A program made the translations under genes and the position numbers. From Apostichopus japonicus (Eukaryota > Echinodermata > Holothuroidea > Aspidochirotida > Stichopodidae): a stretch of 64,000 bases of DNA. The stretch is from contig NC_092575.1 of the NCBI RefSeq assembly GCF_037975245.1, forward strand, positions 10,324,001 to 10,388,000. Reading direction: 5' to 3'. Shown here piece after piece: positions 1 to 12,568 of this stretch. The notes under the pieces were generated by a model. The model made no database searches. It was not told where the DNA came from and saw nothing but the letters and a program-made list of their open reading frames with translations. The first letter of the stretch is position 1; each line of letters opens with the position of its first letter.

Positions 1-3000
1 CTGATGAGACATTAAAGGTAGCTGTACTCACTACCCAAGGCAACATATACTATGTATATACTATCATTATAAGAGATTTGAATTACTGGCAGCTGGTTTG
101 AACAAATGTTGGCAAAGTCATTGTGTGACCTTTGCATCAATTTGATCATATTTTGCTATGTTTATATGCTGGAGAGCTGCGTTACCAGTGTTTAGTATAT
201 ATACAGACATGACTCATGCACATCTACTCGAGATGAGCGTCCCACCTGCCTAACTGCTCACATCCAATGATTTACAACAGTTACAACACTAGCTGTGCTG
301 CCACTTCAACCAGTCAGTGAACCACAGATCTAATTACGTTTGTTATCTGCTGTTTGGAAAGGCTCACGGAGCCTAGGTCAACAAGAGCGACTGGAATCAG
401 ATTTTATCAAATAAACATGACAATTAGGGCGTGAGAAATAAAGCGTTGCAGTGAGATCTTTCTGCAAGGTGGATATTGCACTTCTAAAGAGTGAAGCTTG
501 GAGAAAAGCAGCGAATAATTTCCACGTTTTGTAAGTCTAGAGAAACAATCTCCCGTGTACATAGCGCACATCCTATACAGGAGCCTAGATAAACAATAAA
601 TCTATGGAGACCATTTCTGGGTTACAAGAGGACACTAATTATAGTCGAACAGGGCGGGTCACAAGGGAAATTTGTGGAAATGGACAAGCCACTCATTAAG
701 AAAATGAACATAACAAATTGAAATTATAAACAAGGTAATTAGATCTGCCCTATTGAGTCCAATTTTAAACTTAAACATCCTTAACTTGATTTTATGATCT
801 CTTTTAATTAATTTATCTTCCCATAAAAATGCCACCTGAGCTGAATGAAACACGTATAGTACTCGGACAATGTAAATGTTCATTATGCTGGGTGAATTTA
901 CAGTATGTCCTCTTCCTTTTAACCTAAAGTTAAAATAAAAATTGTGTATCGACAACATTAACATAAAAAATTTGATTGAATATTGGTATTAATATTGAAT
1001 TTGATATGATTCTTATGTGATGGTTCCGTTACATGGAATGTTTACATGCAGATTTTGAAAAATCTCATGCGGCCAAGCTATACTTCATGGACACAGAACA
1101 GTAATTGAAAATTAAAGTAACATTAATTACTAACATTTAATTGGATCACAGCTTAAATGTTACCAATTTACTAGGTTAGTGTAGGTATAGTAGGTAGGAA
1201 AGGCAAATGTAGAAAGTACCACAGAATTGAGACAGATGAAAATTGATGACTGTGAAATAAATTAATTTATTCGTTGGGTCTTAATTAAACACTACTAAAC
1301 CGTTAAGGTACCAGACAGGTCTGTTTTGTACCACCCAGAATGACTAACATTGAAAGCTGAAATGTACTTCCAACGTGGTCTACTGATAAATGCCTTTAAA
1401 GTCAAGGCTAAGCTACAGTGCGCTGGTGATTAAAACAAAGGCAGATTCTTTTGGGCACATCCTCATCAAATGAATTCAGCATGTCTCGACTTGCAGACTC
1501 CTGAGGCACTAAGCAGCACATTCAAGTGATTGATTCATGGATTTACAGTGTAGTCATGCAACGCTCGTCTCTAAGTATCGTACACAAGGCAAATGCTTAT
1601 AGTGTGCACTGGCAAGAGTATGGTTATACAGCCTTCTTTCCTTTCCCACAGCAGAATGAATTATAATTCATTACAGTATATAAACTGCCGTATTGTGAAG
1701 CTGTATGAAGATTTCTGAATTTAACCTAATAAATTCCTGAAAGTAATAAGGTTGCACATATTCACAAAGATGTTAAATGCATCTTCAATGCATAATTTGT
1801 GTTGCAATTAACAATTTGGCTAGTTTTGTTTTATAACATTTTCAGAGATTGTCTTGAAACACACATGTAAAATTCCTTGAAGTAGAAACCAAATGGCATT
1901 TCTGACAAATTTTATTGAATTACAAATAACTTTGGCTTTAGTTCCTAAATGTTTATTGAATCACACATTGTACAGTAGCCTTGTTTGAAATTAACAATAT
2001 TATGAAAAATTACCAAATTTATTGAATGTTGTTCTACAAGATCCACAGTGATTTTTTGGAAATCTTTTAAACCAAACAACAAGAAAACTTGACGAAAGGA
2101 AAAGGAAAGAAAATGTTGTTTTATATGTTGCCAAGTAACAATTGTTCTTTTAATTTTGTTACCGAATGTAGTTACACCCTTACTGACTTTAATATATCAT
2201 ATTTTGCACCAGAAGAAAAAATCGAGCGTAGAGTATAAATTGAATGTACTGTTCATAGTACACAAAGCACACTAAGAAAGTCCTGAACTGGTTTTATTAT
2301 TTACTTCAAGATCTTATCCTTCCTCTTGTTTAGGTCAGGTTGTAAATCTACAGAAACTGTCACAAAAATGACGAATTATGGCAATACATTTTCCTCCACG
2401 TTTGCAGAGTCAAGATCTTTAGCATTAGCTGTGCCCACACAAATACACTAAAAACTGTACATAATACACAGATGCTAAATCATTTAAAATCCCTTGCTTC
2501 ATGAAATATAGTACTGTACTTATAGACCTTGTTGTGTACAAGTCACTTCCATATTGAAGCAAGGGAAAGACTTTTCAGACAGAAATGACCATAACCATTA
2601 AGTAATGTAGAAAATCCTACTTTTGCTTCTACTTCTACTGTCATCTGCAAAAGTATTATGGCAAGAATAATAATCATAAGAGAGAAAGTAGGAAATAGCC
2701 TAGAGGTGATACAGCGAACAAGGAAACAGCGTTGAAATGCTACCAATTAATGTGTAGAATCTATAGGCACACTGTATGCAGCACAGTAAATGGGCACACT
2801 GTATACATGTATACAGTAGATGAGAATGTACATGTATGTTGGGTGGAAAATAGAATTAATTGCAATGATAATCCACCTAAGGTAGAAAGAGATTAATTGT
2901 GTGTCAGAGTACAGTAAATAATTATTGCATTAATATAGTATAGCATTTAACAAAATATATAATTTCAGACAAAGCAGTTCTCAGACTACTCAGTCAAAAC

Positions 3001-4635
3001 TCTTGAAACTTTGGTACTTTTCTTTAGAATCATCCCAACAGCATGATTTAAAATCAATCCATTTTTGCTCTTTCTAGTTTTTTTCTTGAACCCAGTAGAC
3101 AAATTGCAAGCAAGGATATATATGTGAACACCAGCTTTTAGACAGATTCTGTGTACAAACTGCAATGAAGTACTTTCAGAAGAACGCAGGTGTCTTGAGC
3201 ATCAGACAATCTTGCCAAGGTGTGAAATCTCTGTCCGTGAGAGACACTGGACTGTAACAACTTAAAACCTGCGCTTACAGTAGGTACGAGCCTTTTACTC
3301 TTAAATACCTGAGGATGAAATATATGTGGCAGCTACTAACGCACATCACTAGCCTGAATTAACAGCACTCAGATACAATACTGGACTGTTTCCAAATTCA
3401 AGGATGGAATGTTTTCCATTGATCAGAGAGACAAAGCAAGTAAACCTATCAGTCACTTATGAGGCCTGAGTTGCAGCCTGGATATGTATGGGATACATGT
3501 TGTTTGTTTACTGTACTGTACACACAGAAGATCAAGCAAGCAGCCAGCACTGTGCTTCTGTATGTACTTAGGTTACATCAAGGAACATTATTTGAATGTT
3601 TGTGAATTTGAATGTGTGTATAATTATGCACATTAATTATGTGATATTATATATCATGAATACACCTTTACTATATAAGGCTACACAAGTTAGAGGCAGT
3701 ATTCTCAATACTTGGTACTGTAGTATTGAGGCTCTAATAAGTAGAGTTGCTACTATTTTTTTCCACAAACATGAAAGATAGTTTGGTTGGGGAAAACTTC
3801 ACTCCCAAATGTCCTGTTTGGTCCACACGAAAGATGCACTCATTGAATGATTGCATCACATTTATACAATGGTCGGATACTGAAACAATTTTATGTTGAG
3901 GAACTTGATGCATAATGCTCATGTCCAGTATTCATCCCCACTTCCCTGACCACCCCCCCCCCCCCCTCTCCCTAAGCAGTACTGGACCTATTATCCTTGA
4001 GTTACGAAGCAGTATGCTCCCTTCAGTACTTAATGAATGATCTTAGAATCAAAAGATGTTATAAAAGAAAAAGAGAACCTTCTTATTTAACATTTCACTA
4101 CTTGTTAGGCCATTAGGCTCCACCTCAATCATTCTATCACTTCCCTTAAATCACCCCTCCCCCCATTTCTCAGTGAGCACGTCATTTCTCTGCCACCTCA
4201 CACAAGTCTGCCTTTTAACATTTTGAGTGGATATATAAGTACAACAGGAGTGTGTTATTTTAATCTCCACAACATGATACAATTAATGCTTTGCCAAATT
4301 GTACACTTCCTCATTAGAGTTGCAACCTAATTACTGAGTCATCCTAATCACCTTAAAATGTTTTTAAATCTGACATCCAAGCAAACTGGACAGAGATTTA
4401 TCAAAACAGCTCTGGGGAATTAGTTATATACAGGTCTATAGAAATACAAAGCAATTTAAAACAAACATGCAGATCTCTAGGCAGTACCAGAGCTGGTCAA
4501 GGGAGACTAGTGTAAAACTTAATTCACAATGTTTGCATTGCATACAGTGACACAGCCAACTTGATGTATTCCTCTTTGAATCTCTTATACAGGTAATGAA
4601 AGCTATAAAATTGCAATGTCAATATGGTATCACAC
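1..4635. other. Gene-free AT-rich stretch, probable SARM1 intron
   Basis: No open frame here resembles a known protein on either strand. The SARM1 exon at 8425-9660 ends in a splice donor and reads leftwards, so its SAM and TIR exons should lie at lower coordinates. I found none, and the region is most simply read as part of a long SARM1 intron. It contains only short homopolymer runs, such as the C-run near 3951-3966. Confidence 0.5.
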
Positions 4636-5282
4636 CAAGGGCGGCGGAAGCACTTTTAATCTGGGGGGGCACCAACATCAAAGGGCACTTTGCAGAAATT
4701 TGATTGGACTGATGCAGCCTTATATTAAGTACCCTTTATAACTCTTATTGTATTATCTTATTTGTGTATACACATCACTCCATCAACGCCCCCCCCCCCC
4801 CCAAGGAAAATATGCATACTAGCACTGCAATATCCAATGTGCAAATTGGTAAACAAGGAACAAGTTTTCTTTTGAGACAAACTGAGGTGAAATCATGCTA
4901 GTTGCTAATGTAAGAATCTTCCGAATTAGGGTTTATTTCTTGTTAATATCTAAACAAACTTTTTCCATTCGAAATAGCTCTGAGTTTGACCCACAGAAAT
5001 TCATCAAAAAGTCAGCGGCGTAGCCAGGATTTGCAAAGTTGTTTGCACGACTATCTGAGCGGAGCGCCACCATCGGTTGGCGCGGAGCGTGCAAGAAAAT
5101 TTTTGGTTTTACAAACCCCTCAGATGGTCAGAAACGGCCCTTCCCGAGTGTTTATTCTGGTTCCCTGGCCTCTTGCTAACTTGAGACACCTCAATTTTTA
5201 TGTAGAAAAAGGGCACATTTTTAACCTGAGAAAAAGTGGGGGGGCACGTGCCCCCTGTGCCCCCCCGGTTCCGCCGCCCTTG
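4636..5282. mobile_element. hAT-type MITE, 647 bp
   Basis: The ends are inverted copies: CAAGGGCGGCGGAA on the left and TTCCGCCGCCCTTG on the right. They are flanked by a perfect 8-bp direct repeat TATCACAC (4628-4635 and 5283-5290). An 8-bp duplication with a CA...GGCGGCGG terminus is diagnostic of the hAT superfamily. No transposase is encoded, so it is non-autonomous. Near 5051-5090 it carries the GC-rich hairpin module shared with the elements at 11331, 12290, 12459, 13213 and 13812. Confidence 0.85.
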
Positions 5283-5290
5283 TATCACAC

Positions 5291-6420
5291 TGTTAGGAAC
5301 AAAACATTACAAATACAAATGTAAAATGTATGCAAAAAGTCCTTTCACCACATTTCCACAAAATATTTTTCATTATAATTCTTTGGGGTCAAATAGACTT
5401 CTGTACTTGAAGAAGGGGGTCTAAACTCAACTGACTGCATGCATAAAATGCCAATGTCTGATTTCTCCCTAGAAGTAAGTTTGCCCAATAGATATGTTGA
5501 TATGATATGACTATGCAGGGACTTAGCCATGGGGGGGGGGGGGGGGGGGGTGGCACTAAACTAATAAATCACCAAAACTACCACCCAGTGTTTATCAGGT
5601 TTATGACCTAGTCCTAAATAGCCTAATTTTATGTATACATTTTCCTTCTCTTGAAAGTTTGTGATAAATTAGGTACAGTAATTATGGAGTATGGACCGAC
5701 ATCATCAACATTCCATTTTGCATTCCATTTGAATTTAGAAAATGACTTTAATGACTAATGTTTTTCAATAAAAGAACAGAAAATTGAATACAAATGAAAG
5801 GGGGAAAAGATGGAAAAGATTGCATCCTTTGGCATTTAAGCCCCCTGAGATAAAAAATAGTTTCTCAGAGGGACACTCCCCTCCCCTTAAACCTCTCTCC
5901 CAGGATGGCAATCCTCCAACGTTGATGTACCTCCCCAAATCAGTTGATCTGGCTACATGGCCATTAAGATTTCACATCTTAATGAAAACCAACTGTAATG
6001 AGAATTCCTTTAAGTGTTGAGTTCTATGAAAGTTAACTACAGCTGAGCAAAAGCATGGTTTGACGCTGTGAAAGCTGACAGGTCGACACAATTTGAAATG
6101 CCATGGTAGCCCTGGTGAAATCAAAAGTTAAGTGTCAGCAATCAATTGAAAGAAAGTAGCTACAGTATTAGGCTTAGGGAGAGCTTAATCATTGCATTAG
6201 AGGAGAGGGGATAGAAATGTAATCTTCTACCATCTCCTGCATCCCTCCCTCCCTCCCCGGCCCCACTCCCAATCCTCTTCATTTCTTCAACTTTTTTTCT
6301 GAATTCAAAATATATTGCAAGTGTCTAAAATTTCAGGCAAAATTAAAAGCACACCTTCACCCTCTCTCCCTTCCCCCATCCAGATTTTTGACATTGCTAC
6401 TATTAAGTTTCTACCATATA
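5291..6420. other. Gene-free stretch, probable SARM1 intron
   Basis: No coding or RNA signal was recognised. A G-homopolymer (about 5532-5550) and pyrimidine-rich runs near 6240-6300 and 6360-6385 are the only visible features. Confidence 0.4.
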
Positions 6421-7080
6421 TAACACTTCAGTGTTTTTGCCTAATTCATATAACACTTAGTGCATTCTTGCCCTATATACCACTATAAACTGTATTCTTG
6501 CCCTATATAACACTATAAACTGCACTCTTGCCCTATATAACCCTTACTCTATTCTTGCCCATAACACTTCTGTGTTCTTGCCCTATATAACACTAACTGC
6601 ATTTTTGCCCTATATATAAGACTAACTGCATTCTTGCCCTGCAGATTAACTGCATTCTTGCCCTATATAACTCTATAAACTGCACTCTTGCTCTATATAA
6701 CTCTATAAACTGCACTCTTGCTCTATATAACACTAACTCTATTCCTGCCCATTATACCTCTGTGTTCTTGCTATATATAACACTAACTGCATTCTTGCCC
6801 ATAACACTTCTGTGTTCTTGCCCTATATACAGTAGCACTAAACTGCATTCTTGCCCTATATAACTCTATAAACTGCACTCTTGCTCTATATAACTCTATA
6901 AACTGCACTCTTGCTCTATATAACCCTAACTCTATTCTCACCCATAACACTTCTGTGTTCTTGCCCTATACACTAAATGCATTCTTGCCCTAAATGACAC
7001 TATAGACTGCACTCTTGCCCTATATAACACTAACTTTATTCTTGCCCATAATACTCTGTGTTCTTGCTCTATACAGCACT
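6421..7080. repeat. Minisatellite, TATATAACACT/TTCTTGCCC units
   Basis: About 20 imperfect tandem units of roughly 25-35 bp alternate a TATATAAC(A)CT segment with a (C)TGCATTCTTGCCC or CTGTGTTCTTGCCC segment. Unit length varies through small internal insertions such as ATAAACTG, as expected of a variable-number tandem repeat that evolves by slippage and unequal exchange. It probably lies in a SARM1 intron. Confidence 0.85.
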
Positions 7081-8424
7081 TCTTCAATGACATGCTTTTA
7101 TTACATAGATGCATGTGCTGCTAGAATATATGTTTGGTATGACATTTGCACTATCCAGCTAATTCATACTGTATTGCATCATCTGTGAGTTACTACATGT
7201 ATGCGTGCAAAAACTAGGACAACCTGTCATCTTATTGATTATCGTACACATGTATTTGAAAATATATCAACATATATTTAAGTACATGACTGTTAAGTGA
7301 TTGCAGTACATGACATGGGAGTGAAAATTATCTACAACGTGTCAACAGTGATAGACATACTAATAGGTGTGTCCCATAGTCATCCTCTAAAATGATGTCG
7401 TTAATTAGGTCAGAGCTCTGTACAAAGATGCCAATAGGCTGCAGTACATGTATACAAACACACCATGAGAAATATAGTATAACCTGTCAGGCTGCCAGCT
7501 TACTTTGTTTTTACATCCACTGTTACGACAATGCTGCATTGTGGACAATCTAACACAATCTAAGAGCTCTACTAACCTCTCATCTCACACAGTAATACCA
7601 AGTTCATGGCATGTATGTAACATACAGTAATATATATATCATGCTGCATTATTACGCATGTACGCCCACCAGCTGAAATCAAAGCGGCCAACCTACAGGT
7701 TGCACAGCTCTTGCACTTGAGCACTTTCACTTGCATGAAGATCATATTGGGAACTTTGCAGGCTCTGTATCATCAAATATGTTCATAATGATTTGCTGCT
7801 CTGCGAGCAATATCTTTGTTTTATCTGGAGTCTGGACATGTTCACAAATTTGCAAATAGCTGCAATAATTTCCCACAGGCAGACATGTCCGCTGGGTATG
7901 GAATCAAGAGCACTCCCCCACCCCCCCCCCCTCAATTATGTTAATCATCAAAAAAAATTAAAAAATTGAGAAGTGCTGTGCAGTTGAGTATGTACAAGTC
8001 TATGTAGAGTAGCCTTGATCAGCAGCCTTTCCTCATTTTCTTCCAGTAATTGTTAATGGCAATCATAATGAAATGGAAAGCTTCAAGCCTGTTACCACAA
8101 TGCACTACAGCGGAAATAGTTTATGGTTGCATTAATCATTGATGATGTATTTACATGTATGTTTCTGTGAAAAAATACGTGTGGTAAATTGGAACAATAT
8201 TACCATACTACAGGAATCTTCAATATATTGAAAGCATCTTAAAATATCTAAATTCTGGACTTATAGAAAATTAGACTTTCATTTCTCCTTTCTTGCACTA
8301 TTTGCACCTGAAGAATTTTTTTGCTGCTAAGTTTTCTTTACAAAGCAAAAATTTTTTGCATTGAGTTATTTAATCCATCAATGAATTTGAATGATAACGA
8401 TGCAAAGAAAAAGGAAAAACTTAC
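7081..8424. other. SARM1: Probable first part of the SARM1 intron
   Basis: This stretch directly follows the SARM1 splice donor in the direction of transcription (minus strand). No exon-like open frame was recognised. It is AT-rich, with a C-homopolymer near 7917-7931. Confidence 0.5.
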
Positions 8425-9660
8425 TTTCACTCTGTTCTGTTCTTTCTTGATAATTGCTTCCATAGCAAAGTGAAAGGCTGCCAGACACTGGGCTTCTCTA
8501 CGGTGGCATGAGAGCAGAGGCATTAACTTTACCAGCCACCCCTCAGATCTCCCCTGCGAGTGGGCCTTGTCGCTCTTACCAAACTCCCCGGGGTCATGAG
8601 TGCTGACGAAAGGTTCCACGAGGTCCAGGGTACCAGAGGTTGCCACGGCTCGCTCGATGTCTTGGTTTGCAGCAAGCACAGCTATAGCCAGACACGCATA
8701 GTACCTGATACTGTTGTCGTTATTGAAAGCCAAAGGGAACAGCCACTCGCATGCATGGAACTCTATCATTCTCTGTTGGTTGGCGGGTCCACCATACATG
8801 GCGCAGTTGGCCAATGCAGAGGCACAGTGGCGAAGTGTGATATTGTCGCTCATGCGACAACCGTAAATGACTGCCTGCAGTCCTCCCCAGTCGATCACTT
8901 TAGTACATGTTTCCTCTGAGTGCTTGAAGAGGTTCTCCAGGATCCCCATCCCAATCTGTAACAAGGTTGGTTCCTTCCTCGAACAAGCCAACCGAACCAC
9001 CGATCCGAGGCCCCTCTTGGCGACGTAATCCCGATTGTCGGCCGTCATTATCTGTTCCAACAATCTCGCAGAGTTAAGTTGAACTGCCCTGTCTTCAGAT
9101 TTACAATTTGCCAAGACCACATCTAATCCACCTTCCAATCTCAAAGCATCACTGATGCTACAAGCCAAGTCCCTTCCATACTTTGGGGTGCTCCATGCAT
9201 CGTCTACCATTCGATACAGCTGCTGGGTAGCCTCTACCACTTTCTCGGTACTGTCCTGCTTTAACTGACCGATCACATCCTTGGCTAATGATATTGTACT
9301 GTCCATTCGAGGGGGTCCTCCTTGCACAGCAGGTTGACCCTCGGATGTTACATGACTTCCCTTCTGTTTCTTTTGTTTGCCCTTCTTAAGGGCAGCACTA
9401 CCCCCAGAACTGGCCATGGTGTCCATTTCACCATCTATGCAATTCTCCCAGTCTTCACTCATTGTCCTTTGCCTGCCGAGATCTTCTCCTATTCCTTCCT
9501 TATATTTTCCAAGTTGCCCCGATGCAGCTACCTTCACTTCCTTCGCAGATCCTTTTGATGCTTTCTTTGAGCCCCTGCGCTGTTCCGTGTTGACCTTTGC
9601 ATGTGGTAAGCGGTACTCCTGTGGGTGGCTGTGTCTTACTCTGGATTCTTGCCCACCCAT
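8425..9660 (-). CDS. SARM1: SARM1 first coding exon (N-terminal extension and ARM domain), partial gene
   Basis: Product: sterile alpha and TIR motif protein 1. In animals it is an NAD+ hydrolase whose C-terminal TIR domain is held inactive by an N-terminal ARM domain that senses NAD+/NMN. This exon encodes 412 residues: a basic, low-complexity extension (about 1-115) and then ARM repeats (about 120-412). Signature stretches match vertebrate SARM1, including NSARLLEQIMTADNRD, LFKHSEETC, EWLFPLAF and SGTLDLVEP. Five of six residues known to line the human allosteric NAD+ site are kept (here W156, R163, Q203, R210, K246); human His190 is Asn243. The start is the first ATG in frame; a 3' splice site about 30 bp upstream (TTTTTCAG) suggests a noncoding 5' exon. 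The exon ends GTGAAA|GTAAGT in phase 0. The linker, two SAM domains and TIR domain are not in the window. Confidence 0.93.
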
Positions 9661-10652
9661 GCAGGGATCTTACGATGGTTGGCAGATATGTCTGAAAAAT
9701 GTTAAATTTAGGTCTCCTGTTATATTTAGGTCTAGAGTTAAACATTCTGAATATGCTGAATATACCATATAAAGTCTAATTATGTTCCATACACACAACC
9801 TTAACACTGTCAAAGTACACATAACTGAACTCTGTCAGAACTTATACTTGCCTTGATGCTGAACCATAACAATATCAACCAAACCAATCTCGACTAGCAC
9901 TGAAAGGTACAAGTACTGCAAAATACAATCACATCAAAACAGCACACTATTCTATTTTCACACAGCTGACCGTCAGTGCGGGAGGGGAAATACATGAATT
10001 GATCAGCGCTAATTACTTAGGTTTGATAGTGATCGACACGCAATAACTGCAACTTCTAACACAGGCTGAGATCCATGCCAAAACCAGATAGAAAGTTCAG
10101 ACTTGCAGGGTAGCCTACTGAGTAAATAGAGCAATCGAGGCCTAAGTTAGCTTTAGCTAAAACTAGCTTACGTAAGCTTTGATGTCATAGATTTATCCCT
10201 CATCCATCACATAAAGTAGACAGTTACTATTATATGTTAAGCACGACAATTTACCTACGACAAACCTGCAGAAGGATGACTTTACTTTCCGTAATGCCAG
10301 CTGAAACTAGACTCTAGAAACCGTGTGTTGCTCGGATACCTCCTGCCGTTGTCTGTCTGTAAATATCATGTGTAGCGTATCCAGGGACTTCTCCGGTACA
10401 AGTCAAAGATAAATCCTAACGGAAAGACCACATGATACCAAAATGAATTCGAGCTCCCAACTTGATTAAAATTATTTGCTACTCATGGTAATGTGAAATG
10501 GTCAACAAGGACAAATGATCAAAGCAAAAATAGCCCTAAATGTCACAGGGGTAATACTACGACCAAATTCATACAACAACGCATCAAAAGATAAATTCTA
10601 AGGTGCAGCATGCTCTGCAGGGGGCGGTAAGTATAAATTGCCGCAGAGCTGT
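9661..10652. promoter_or_regulatory. SARM1 5' flank (probable 5'UTR, intron and promoter)
   Basis: This lies upstream of the SARM1 start codon on the minus strand. A plausible 3' splice site (TTTTTCAG, read on the minus strand near 9690-9700) would make part of it a 5'UTR intron. A possible donor read on the minus strand near 10340 could end an untranslated first exon. No TATA box or coding frame is evident. These assignments are inferred from position only. Confidence 0.35.
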
Positions 10653-10705
10653 ATCGCTTCTCGGACTTTTGGCTAATATAATGTGTCGCATTATGTTCCC
10701 GGTCT
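10653..10705 (+). ncRNA. U2 snRNA-like 5' fragment (pseudogene)
   Basis: The first 24 bases match the highly conserved 5' end of spliceosomal U2 snRNA with one mismatch: ATCGCTTCTCGG then ACTTTTGGCTAA, where U2 has CCTTTTGGCTAA. Similarity then fades across the branch-site recognition region, where GTGTCGCATTATGTTC stands for the usual GTGTAGTATCTGTTC. The Sm site and 3' stem-loops are not recognisable, so this looks like a truncated, diverged retro-copy rather than a working gene. It ends about 40 bp before the hAT element at 10746. Confidence 0.6.
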
Positions 10706-10745
10706 AGGGGATCGTGATACACACCTGACGAATGGTAAACGTCAC

Positions 10746-12568
10746 CAGTGGCGGAGAAACAGGGCGGGTTGGGGGGGTTTAACCCCCCCCCCACTTTTTG
10801 AAGAGGGGGGTTGGCCAACACAATCAACCCCCCCTAGTTTTTGCCAGTAATGTTCTGTTATAGCCTATGTTATGTGCTCCAAATGGCATAATAAATCATA
10901 TTATTAAATTTGAAATTGTTAAAGTCATTTCAACCTTTTACCTGTTAGGCTACATCAACAATTAACGACCGAAAACCGAGTTAGAATTGACCCACACATT
11001 ATTTCTAGCACTTTTCCCCCACCTTGCGCATTGGAACTTGTAGCTCCTAGCGCTAACTTCACCCCACAACAGACATACACAAAATAACGTTTTGTTGCTG
11101 TTGAATAGCTTTGGAACTGTATACACTTGCCAACTTCAACGAGGTGAAGGAAGGAAAAGAAAAAGAAGAAAGAGAGAAAAGGAGAAAAGGATGGAGTAGA
11201 AAATACGGCAAGAAAACGGGAAGAGAAAGAGGAACAGTGACAAATTATTCCAATTTGTAAAGCAAACAGCAGATATCACATCATATCAGTGAGCATGAAA
11301 ATGGCGTTCCACTATAAACAGCCTCCAAACCATGGGCGCAGATCCTGGTGAGGACAGCGGGACGCGTCACCACCAACTTTTTCAGTAGTGGGGACATGAT
11401 ATACCGTGTCCCCACCAATTTGTCTTGACCAATAGCTGCATTTCAAGTTCCCCTGTATTGAACTTTGGCGCAGTTTGATCCAGCATTGTGCAAATGACAT
11501 GCAGCAGTTCTCATTTTATTGTATTTTATCCACAGCATGTTAAATATAGGACGGAAATCGCATTTGCGGCAGTCTATATTTGTTTTCTGGGAGAGGACCC
11601 CAGACCCATCGTATATACAAAAGTCTACTTGGATTATTTGTCCCCTGATTTTCTTTTTGCAGACGCCAATGTATTTCTCTAAACTAAATTTCTAAGCCAT
11701 GAGATCTAAAACTTAAGGAGGTTCAGGAGCATCATTAGGTCTGGGAAGTGTTATTTCCGGCGACCTGGGAGGTATATTTGCCCAAAAAAATCGTACGCTA
11801 CGCGCGAACCCATGGTCGCGCTCCGCTTAGATAGTGTCATAGAACAGACACGCGTCCCCACCATTATCCAAGACTAATCTGCGCCCATGCTCAAAACTGT
11901 CGATGTGTGTAGTGTTCGGTTTCGGAAATATCTGGTAAATTTTTATTTCCTTCAACGAAATTTTGTAGTAGCCGTCTGAATTTTCGAAAATTCCCTAACC
12001 AACATTCTTCATCATACTTCATCATACTCGTGCAATTTGAAGGGTTTTTTTCTATAACGGTTGTCCAATGATGATATTTTGTGCAACATTATGGGTATGT
12101 TTTGAAGTGAATTTATTCACGAGAATTGTGAATTTTCAAATTCTGAACAGTGAGGCTGACGGATATTGTGGGCCGCGATGAAGAATCACCTACAAAAGCA
12201 ATGATCCACAGGATATGATGTGTGATGTTTCAAGCCCGAGAAGTGCCATTTCCGGTGATCTGGGGGTACCAAAACCAGAAATTTGCTTGTACGCTGCGCG
12301 CCAACCAATGGTGGCGCTCCGCTTAGATAGTAATACGCGCCCCCCGGGTTAGAAAATCCTGCATACGCCCCGGGTTAAATGCAGCTTTTCAAGGCCTGGG
12401 CAGTGCCATTTACTGCAATCTGGGAGGCAATAGTTGCCAAAAAATTCTTGTGCACTTCGTGCCAACTTATGGTGGCGCTCCACTTAGATAGTGAGCCAGC
12501 AGTTATGACTTTTTATTTCAACAATGGCCTGCAACCCCCCCACTTCTGACAAGAAATCTCCGCCACTG
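10746..12568. mobile_element. Non-autonomous hAT element, 1.8 kb, hosting a nested hAT
   Basis: Termini CAGTGGCGGAGA and TCTCCGCCACTG are perfect inverted repeats. They are flanked by an exact 8-bp duplication AACGTCAC (10738-10745 and 12569-12576). No transposase frame is present. A second hAT element occupies 11331-11889, and the right part holds two copies of the shared hairpin module (about 12289-12330 and 12459-12490). Purine-rich simple sequence lies at about 11140-11245. Confidence 0.88.
11331..11889. mobile_element. Nested hAT MITE, 559 bp
   Basis: Inverted ends CATGGGCGCAGAT and ATCTGCGCCCATG bound this element inside the larger hAT at 10746-12568. The flanks CTCCAAAC (11323-11330) and CTCAAAAC (11890-11897) form an 8-bp target duplication with one mismatch. 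It carries one copy of the hairpin module (about 11793-11843). It must have inserted after the outer element. Confidence 0.8.

Noticed and set aside
2543-2746. Minus-strand frame of 67 codons, candidate SARM1 exon
   Set aside because: It has no SAM or TIR motif and no convincing splice sites, so it is treated as chance.
4986-5324. 112-codon open frame on the plus strand
   Set aside because: It lies across the hAT MITE and reads its hairpin module and G/C runs; similar peptides appear in other copies only because the DNA is repeated.
6421-7080. CRISPR-like array
   Set aside because: Units are degenerate, contiguous tandem repeats without unique spacers, and the DNA is from an animal.
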